The notes under the pieces: generated by a model
The model's input: the letters and a program-made list of their open reading frames with translations, nothing else
Database searches by the model: none
What the model was told of the DNA's origin: nothing
Shown here: piece after piece, positions 7,067-10,072 of the stretch
How positions within the stretch are numbered: position 1 is the first letter of the stretch
Layout of the letters: every line of letters starts with the position of its first letter
From: Candidatus Omnitrophota bacterium
Lineage (GTDB): Bacteria > Hinthialibacterota > Hinthialibacteria > OLB16
Assembly: GCA_020632575.1 (NCBI GenBank)
Contig: JACKFH010000076.1
Location: 1-10,072 of the forward strand
Length of the DNA: 10,072 bases
Direction of reading: 5' to 3'
Made by a program: the position numbers and the translations under genes

Positions 7067-7299
7067 CTTTTTTGGCCTCGGGGGAAGTCTGACTAAGCCG
7101 TTCAGAAATAAAGGTTTAGGAATCAAAATTCAGGGAATCAAAAAAAAAGATGGGAGATTCCCCGATACCTGGGAACCGGTTTTGACAGAAATAGGAGATA
7201 CAAAAATCTCTCACGAGAGATTTTTTTCTCACTCCGAAAAGGATGAGGCGCTTCACACGATTGTCACCATTCTGGTACTGAATGGGTTTAGGAGAAAAG
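7067..7299. other. Divergent non-coding region between sigma factor and engB
   Basis: No credible gene lies here. The open frame running from 7029 on the plus strand has no family resemblance and overlaps the engB start, so I discount it. The region holds a direct repeat of GGAATCAAAA (7119-7128 and 7134-7143), a run of nine or more As just after it, a TTGACA box at 7182-7187 on the plus strand without a good -10 partner, and the hairpin at 7202-7225. Confidence 0.6.
7202..7227 (+). terminator. Terminator-like hairpin in the engB leader
   Basis: AAAAATCTCT (7202-7211) pairs perfectly with AGAGATTTTT (7216-7225) across a CACG loop, and the T run continues to 7227, so stem and T-tract overlap. 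On the plus strand it has the form of an intrinsic terminator, though an A/T-rich one. It lies about 75 bases before the engB start. If transcription starts upstream of it, it could act as an attenuator. Otherwise it would stop stray transcription coming from the left. Confidence 0.5.
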
Positions 7300-7899
7300 A
7301 TGGTTTTTCAGATCAATTCAATTGAATTCATGCTCAGCGCGGTGAGTGTCGGGCAGTTCCCCTCCAAGGAGTTGCCCGAGTTCGCTTTCAGTGGTCGATC
7401 CAATGTCGGTAAGTCGAGTCTTCTCAACCTTTTGACTGGGCGAAAAGGAATCGCAAAGGTCTCGCGGACTCCCGGCAAAACCCGCGCGGTGAACTTTTTT
7501 GAAGTCGACAAGACCTGGAGGTTGGTGGACCTTCCCGGGTACGGATACGCTCGCTTGTCAAAGAAAGAGATTGAGAAGTGGGGGAGGGTGATCGACTCCT
7601 ACTTGCGGGATAGAACCTGCTTGGCCGGGGTCGTTCAGCTCATCGACTCCCGACACAAACCGACGCAGCTCGACCTGTCCATGATGAATTGGCTGGCCCA
7701 GACCGGAATCCCCACAGTCATCGCCCTTACCAAGATCGACAAGTTGAAAAAGAACGATCAACGAAATGTCGGCCAAAAATTCCGGAAAGACTGGCTGCGG
7801 GACCTGTCATGGCCCATTGTCTCAACCTCCGCCGAAAGAGGAGTCGGAAGGGAAGAACTCCTTCTCGAGGTCGAACGAATTTTGAATCGGAATCAGTAA
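7300..7899 (+). CDS. engB: Ribosome biogenesis GTPase EngB (YihA/YsxC)
   Basis: EngB is a small essential TRAFAC-class GTPase needed for assembly of the large ribosomal subunit in the cytoplasm. The 199 residues match the family size of about 200. All G motifs are present: G1 GRSNVGKSS (32-40), the G2 threonine in RTPGKTRAVNFF (57-68), G3 with the family signature DLPGYGYA (77-84), G4 TKID (144-147) and G5 STSAERGVG (175-183). The track of in-frame codons allows an ATG at 7282. I chose the ATG at 7300-7302 because AGGAG (7290-7294) precedes it by five bases and the protein then starts like other EngB members. It is divergent from the sigma factor gene and convergent with the PAS protein gene 36 bases beyond. 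The hairpin in its leader may affect expression. Nothing in the protein is unusual. Confidence 0.97.
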   Translation: MVFQINSIEFMLSAVSVGQFPSKELPEFAFSGRSNVGKSSLLNLLTGRKGIAKVSRTPGKTRAVNFFEVDKTWRLVDLPGYGYARLSKKEIEKWGRVIDSYLRDRTCLAGVVQLIDSRHKPTQLDLSMMNWLAQTGIPTVIALTKIDKLKKNDQRNVGQKFRKDWLRDLSWPIVSTSAERGVGREELLLEVERILNRNQ

Positions 7900-7935
7900 A
7901 TCCTCAGTCGAATCCTCCGAGTCTGTCCCTCCCCA

Positions 7936-8520
7936 TTACCTTTGGTTGTCCGGTCTTCCTTTTTGGGCCGTAACATAGGTGATCTGTTTGTCGTAGCAGG
8001 TGGGGCAAATGCCATGGCTAAAAACAGGTACGATGCATAACTGCTCGGTCTTGAGAGTTCTCAGCCCATCCATCAATGGCCGCCAGCATCCCTGCGACCA
8101 CTGGATGGCGCGACACCAACTGCACAAATGAACAAACAGCTCCTCACGGGTCATTCCTCGATCCGAGGATTCGAGATCGGGACATTCGTCATCCGGAACA
8201 TGATAAGTCGTCGCAAGAACTTGGTTCTCGGTCAACAATGAAAAAGCAATCATATTATTGTTTGAAAAAGTCAGGTTTTCCCACTGGAAGGGGACAGTGA
8301 TGGACTGACCTCCCTGACGCACACTCTCCAGAACAAGGCGGTAGAAATTCGCCACTTCCCAATGAGGGATAAAATTCCAAAAGGATTGACCGATTAGATT
8401 CTCCAGGTAGTACAAAAGACGAGAATCCGTGGATTGGGATCCATCAGCCCGATGATGGTCGACATACCGAATGATGTCGCTCCCATCAAGTACATAGGTA
8501 GTCTTTAATGAGGTTTCCAC
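7936..8520 (-). CDS. Small PAS protein with C-terminal paired-Cys motif
   Basis: This 194-residue cytosolic protein has no signal peptide or membrane segment. Residues about 5-110 resemble a PAS sensor fold: YVLDGSDIIRYVD, then LIGQSFWNFIPHWEVANFY (42-60) and the strand around SITVPFQW. Residues 132-180 hold C133-S-W-C136-R, a tryptophan at 146, and SHGICPTC with H169, C172 and C175. This combination (CxWC, W, SHGICPxC) recurs in uncharacterised bacterial PAS proteins and after some sensor domains, and it looks like a four-ligand metal site. No kinase, cyclase, DNA-binding or other output domain is present. It may be a stand-alone sensor or adaptor. Its ligand and partner are unknown. A TTG at 8535 would add five residues, but GGAGGAG (8533-8527) lies six bases before the GTG at 8520-8518 and overlaps the TTG reading, so the GTG is the better start. 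It faces engB tail to tail. Confidence 0.8.
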   Translation of the reverse strand: METSLKTTYVLDGSDIIRYVDHHRADGSQSTDSRLLYYLENLIGQSFWNFIPHWEVANFYRLVLESVRQGGQSITVPFQWENLTFSNNNMIAFSLLTENQVLATTYHVPDDECPDLESSDRGMTREELFVHLCSWCRAIQWSQGCWRPLMDGLRTLKTEQLCIVPVFSHGICPTCYDKQITYVTAQKGRPDNQR

Positions 8521-8526
8521 CCGTTT

Positions 8527-8533
8527 CTCCTCC
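8527..8533 (-). promoter_or_regulatory. Ribosome binding site deciding a GTG start
   Basis: On the minus strand GGAGGAG lies six bases before the GTG at 8520-8518. A start at the TTG at 8535-8533 would place this near-perfect site inside the coding sequence, with nothing comparable in front, so the GTG start is preferred. Confidence 0.7.
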
Positions 8534-8564
8534 AAGAGGCGAGATTTGTTGTGGGCGGATGGAT

Positions 8565-8594
8565 ATACTATGATGAATCAATTAAATGTGTCAA
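8565..8594 (-). promoter_or_regulatory. Candidate sigma-70 promoter of the PAS gene
   Basis: On the minus strand TTGACA (8594-8589) matches the -35 consensus fully, and TAGTAT (8570-8565) follows after an 18-base spacer with four of six matches to the -10 consensus. The surrounding stretch is clearly richer in A and T than the coding DNA. Transcription would start near 8557, about 37 bases before the GTG start. Confidence 0.5.
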
Positions 8595-8762
8595 TCCCTA
8601 TTTTTATATTATTTGTCTCTTAAATATCAAGTCGGATGAATCCCTTTGAAACGGGGTAACCCTCCTCTGTGAACCATGCGCCGCAATTCCTCCATTCGAG
8701 GAGGGCGCAGGGGGCCGCCGCTGTTGGGGATCAGACGCTACGGACCATCGAACGAAACCCCT
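8595..8762. other. Intergenic region with a bulged hairpin
   Basis: An AT-rich part (to about 8640) belongs to the promoter zone of the PAS gene. A weak plus-strand -10-like TATATT lies at 8605-8610. A GC-rich part follows. There CCTCC (8689-8693) pairs with GGAGG (8700-8704), and outside it TGCGC (8677-8681) pairs with GCGCA (8705-8709), leaving a 7-base bulge at 8682-8688. I do not recognise a known riboswitch. The plus-strand frame of the transporter stays open here back to an in-frame TGA at 8670-8672, but no ribosome binding site supports a start this far up. Confidence 0.4.
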
Positions 8763-8791
8763 TTAGCATGCGGGCTTGTCTGGAGTATGAT
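8763..8791 (+). promoter_or_regulatory. Tentative promoter of the YeiH-family gene
   Basis: TTAGCA (8763-8768) and TATGAT (8786-8791) are spaced by 17 bases. They match the sigma-70 consensus at four and five of six positions. Transcription would begin near 8798, a short distance before the AGGAGG at 8811-8816 and the ATG at 8826. If this is right, the longer in-frame N-terminal extensions are not translated. Confidence 0.35.
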
Positions 8792-8825
8792 CCTCGCTCT
8801 TGACCCTGGAAGGAGGGAAACTGTG

Positions 8826-10072
8826 ATGGCGGGTGGTGAGGGCGTTTCGCAACTTTGGCAGAAAGAGGACTGGTGGGCGGTTTGGATCGGATTCTTTATC
8901 CTCCTCATCTCCGCGGCTGGAATCCTGACCTCGGCCCCGAAAATGGGGAAATGGGAATCGAACCCCGCAACCTTCTTCGGTTTCGAAGAGGGGGTTGGTT
9001 TCATGGGATCGGTTATCCCGGGACTCATTGCCCTCGCCCTCGGGTTGGCGATCCTGTTCGCAATCGGATCGGTCTGCATGAACCTCAAATGGAGAGGGTT
9101 CTTCTTCGCATTTTTTGTGGTTTTTCTCCTCGCGATCCTCTCGTATTTCTTCGACCACCAGAAAACTCTCCATGCCTGGGGCCTCGGATACGCGTTCTGG
9201 GCGCTGCTTTTTGGCCTCTTGATTTCGAACACAATCGGAACGCCCGAGTGGCTGAAACCCGGAATCCGGACCGAGTTTTATATTAAAACCGGATTGGTTC
9301 TCCTGGGAGCGGAGGTGCTCTTCAATAAGATCCTGCAGCTCGGACCGCCCGGTCTGTTTGTGGCCTGGTTGGTCACCCCGATTGTGGTGATCTTCATGTT
9401 CTGGTTCGGAACGAATGTCATGAAGATGAGCAACAAAGCCCTTGTGATCGTCATCGCCACCGCCACCTCGGTTTGCGGGGTATCCGCGGCGATCGCGGCT
9501 GCGGCGGCATCCAAAGCCAAAAAGGACGATCTCACCCTAGCGGTTGGGATGACCCTGATATTTACGGTGCTGATGATGATCGGCATGCCGGCGCTGGTGA
9601 AAGCCAGCGGCATGGATCTGCGAGTGGGGGCGGCCTGGATGGGAGGCACCATCGACGCCACCGGCGCCGTGGTAGCCGCGGGAGAATTCCTCGGAGAAGA
9701 GGCTGGCAAGATCGCCGCGGTGGTGAAGATGATTCAGAATGTGCTGATCGGGGTCATCGCCTTTTGCATCGCAGTCTACTGGGCGGTGCGAGTCGAGGGA
9801 GTGGGCGGGACCGGGCACGCCTCGCTATCCGAGATCTGGGTCCGGTTCCCCAAATTCATTCTGGGATTCATTGGCGCCTCGATCTTCTTTTCCTTTGTGC
9901 TGGTCCCGACATTGGGCGCCGACGCGGTGGACAACGACATCATCAAGGCGACCACGAAAAACATCCGGGGGTGGCTGTTTTGTCTTGCCTTCGTTTCGAT
10001 TGGATTGGAGTCCAATTTCAGGGACCTCTCGACCCAGCTCGCGGGCGGCAAACCGATGATCCTCTATATTGT
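8826..10072 (+). CDS. YeiH/UPF0324 family putative sulfate exporter, 3' partial
   Basis: This polytopic inner-membrane protein has 415 codons in the window with no stop before the right edge, so the C-terminus is missing. It belongs to the YeiH/UPF0324 family (Cons_hypoth698), often named putative sulfate exporter. That function is mostly inferred and the substrate is not firmly known. Hydrophobic segments lie near residues 16-34, 57-84, 90-109, 117-137, 152-168, 176-197, 204-228, 239-256, 303-320, 343-363 and 381-395. Family signatures are NTIGTPEWLKPGIRTEFYIK (135-154), ATATSVCGVSAAIAAAA (211-227) and GGTIDATGAVVAAGE (273-287). The N-terminal stretch makes it longer than the roughly 350-residue E. 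coli type. The ATG at 8826 has AGGAGG (8811-8816) nine bases upstream. The adjoining GTG at 8823 is an alternative, as are in-frame ATGs at 8787 and 8676, which lack good binding sites. Confidence 0.88.
   Translation, partial: MAGGEGVSQLWQKEDWWAVWIGFFILLISAAGILTSAPKMGKWESNPATFFGFEEGVGFMGSVIPGLIALALGLAILFAIGSVCMNLKWRGFFFAFFVVFLLAILSYFFDHQKTLHAWGLGYAFWALLFGLLISNTIGTPEWLKPGIRTEFYIKTGLVLLGAEVLFNKILQLGPPGLFVAWLVTPIVVIFMFWFGTNVMKMSNKALVIVIATATSVCGVSAAIAAAAASKAKKDDLTLAVGMTLIFTVLMMIGMPALVKASGMDLRVGAAWMGGTIDATGAVVAAGEFLGEEAGKIAAVVKMIQNVLIGVIAFCIAVYWAVRVEGVGGTGHASLSEIWVRFPKFILGFIGASIFFSFVLVPTLGADAVDNDIIKATTKNIRGWLFCLAFVSIGLESNFRDLSTQLAGGKPMILYI

Noticed and set aside
7029..7325. Plus-strand frame of 98 codons before engB
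   Set aside because: It overlaps the engB start in another frame, contains the A/T hairpin and A runs, and resembles no protein family that I know.
8855..9286. Plus-strand frame of 143 codons starting at 8855
   Set aside because: It is in a different frame from the membrane protein starting at 8826, which carries the family signatures and the good ribosome binding site.
9278..9709. Minus-strand frame of 143 codons
   Set aside because: It is antisense to the conserved core of the YeiH-family gene, whose signatures are unmistakable.

Overview
The window looks like chromosomal DNA (rough impression: mid-50s % GC) from a bacterium of the PVC group, most probably Verrucomicrobiota or a close relative. 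The main reason is the 1245-residue secreted protein that joins a glucose/sorbosone-dehydrogenase-like propeller, HEAT repeats and a single-haem c-type cytochrome module. That architecture is characteristic of Planctomycetota and Verrucomicrobiota. The other genes are widespread bacterial families. I see no phage, transposase, CRISPR, rRNA or tRNA.

Layout. 1-154: non-coding, with a perfect hairpin of the dispersed GC-rich palindrome type. 155-2053 (-): thiC, thiamine pyrimidine synthase. 2054-2191: a short gap holding a terminator-like hairpin and the thiC leader, in which I find no complete TPP riboswitch. 2192-5929 (-): the large cytochrome/propeller protein, with a strong ribosome binding site and a candidate promoter whose -10 box sits inside an inverted repeat. 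5930-6174: that promoter, a clear intrinsic terminator for the upstream sigma factor gene, and a second very stable hairpin. 6175-7005 (-): a sigma-70 family factor lacking region 1.1. 7006-7299: divergent regulatory region. 7300-7899 (+): engB/ysxC ribosome-assembly GTPase. 7936-8520 (-): a small PAS protein with a paired-cysteine C-terminal motif, convergent with engB. 8521-8825: divergent promoter region. 8826-10072 (+): a YeiH/UPF0324 family membrane transporter, cut off by the window end.

The genes do not form one pathway. The three leftmost genes share a strand, but terminator-like hairpins separate them, so they are probably separate transcription units rather than an operon. thiC serves cofactor synthesis, engB ribosome assembly, and the sigma factor transcription. 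The secreted cytochrome protein is probably an accessory periplasmic oxidoreductase or sugar-catabolism protein. The small PAS protein and the transporter share a divergent control region, which hints at linked control but does not prove it. The less ordinary points are the PAS/Cys protein, the operator-like palindrome over the cytochrome promoter, and the hairpins around the sigma gene 3' end and in the engB leader.
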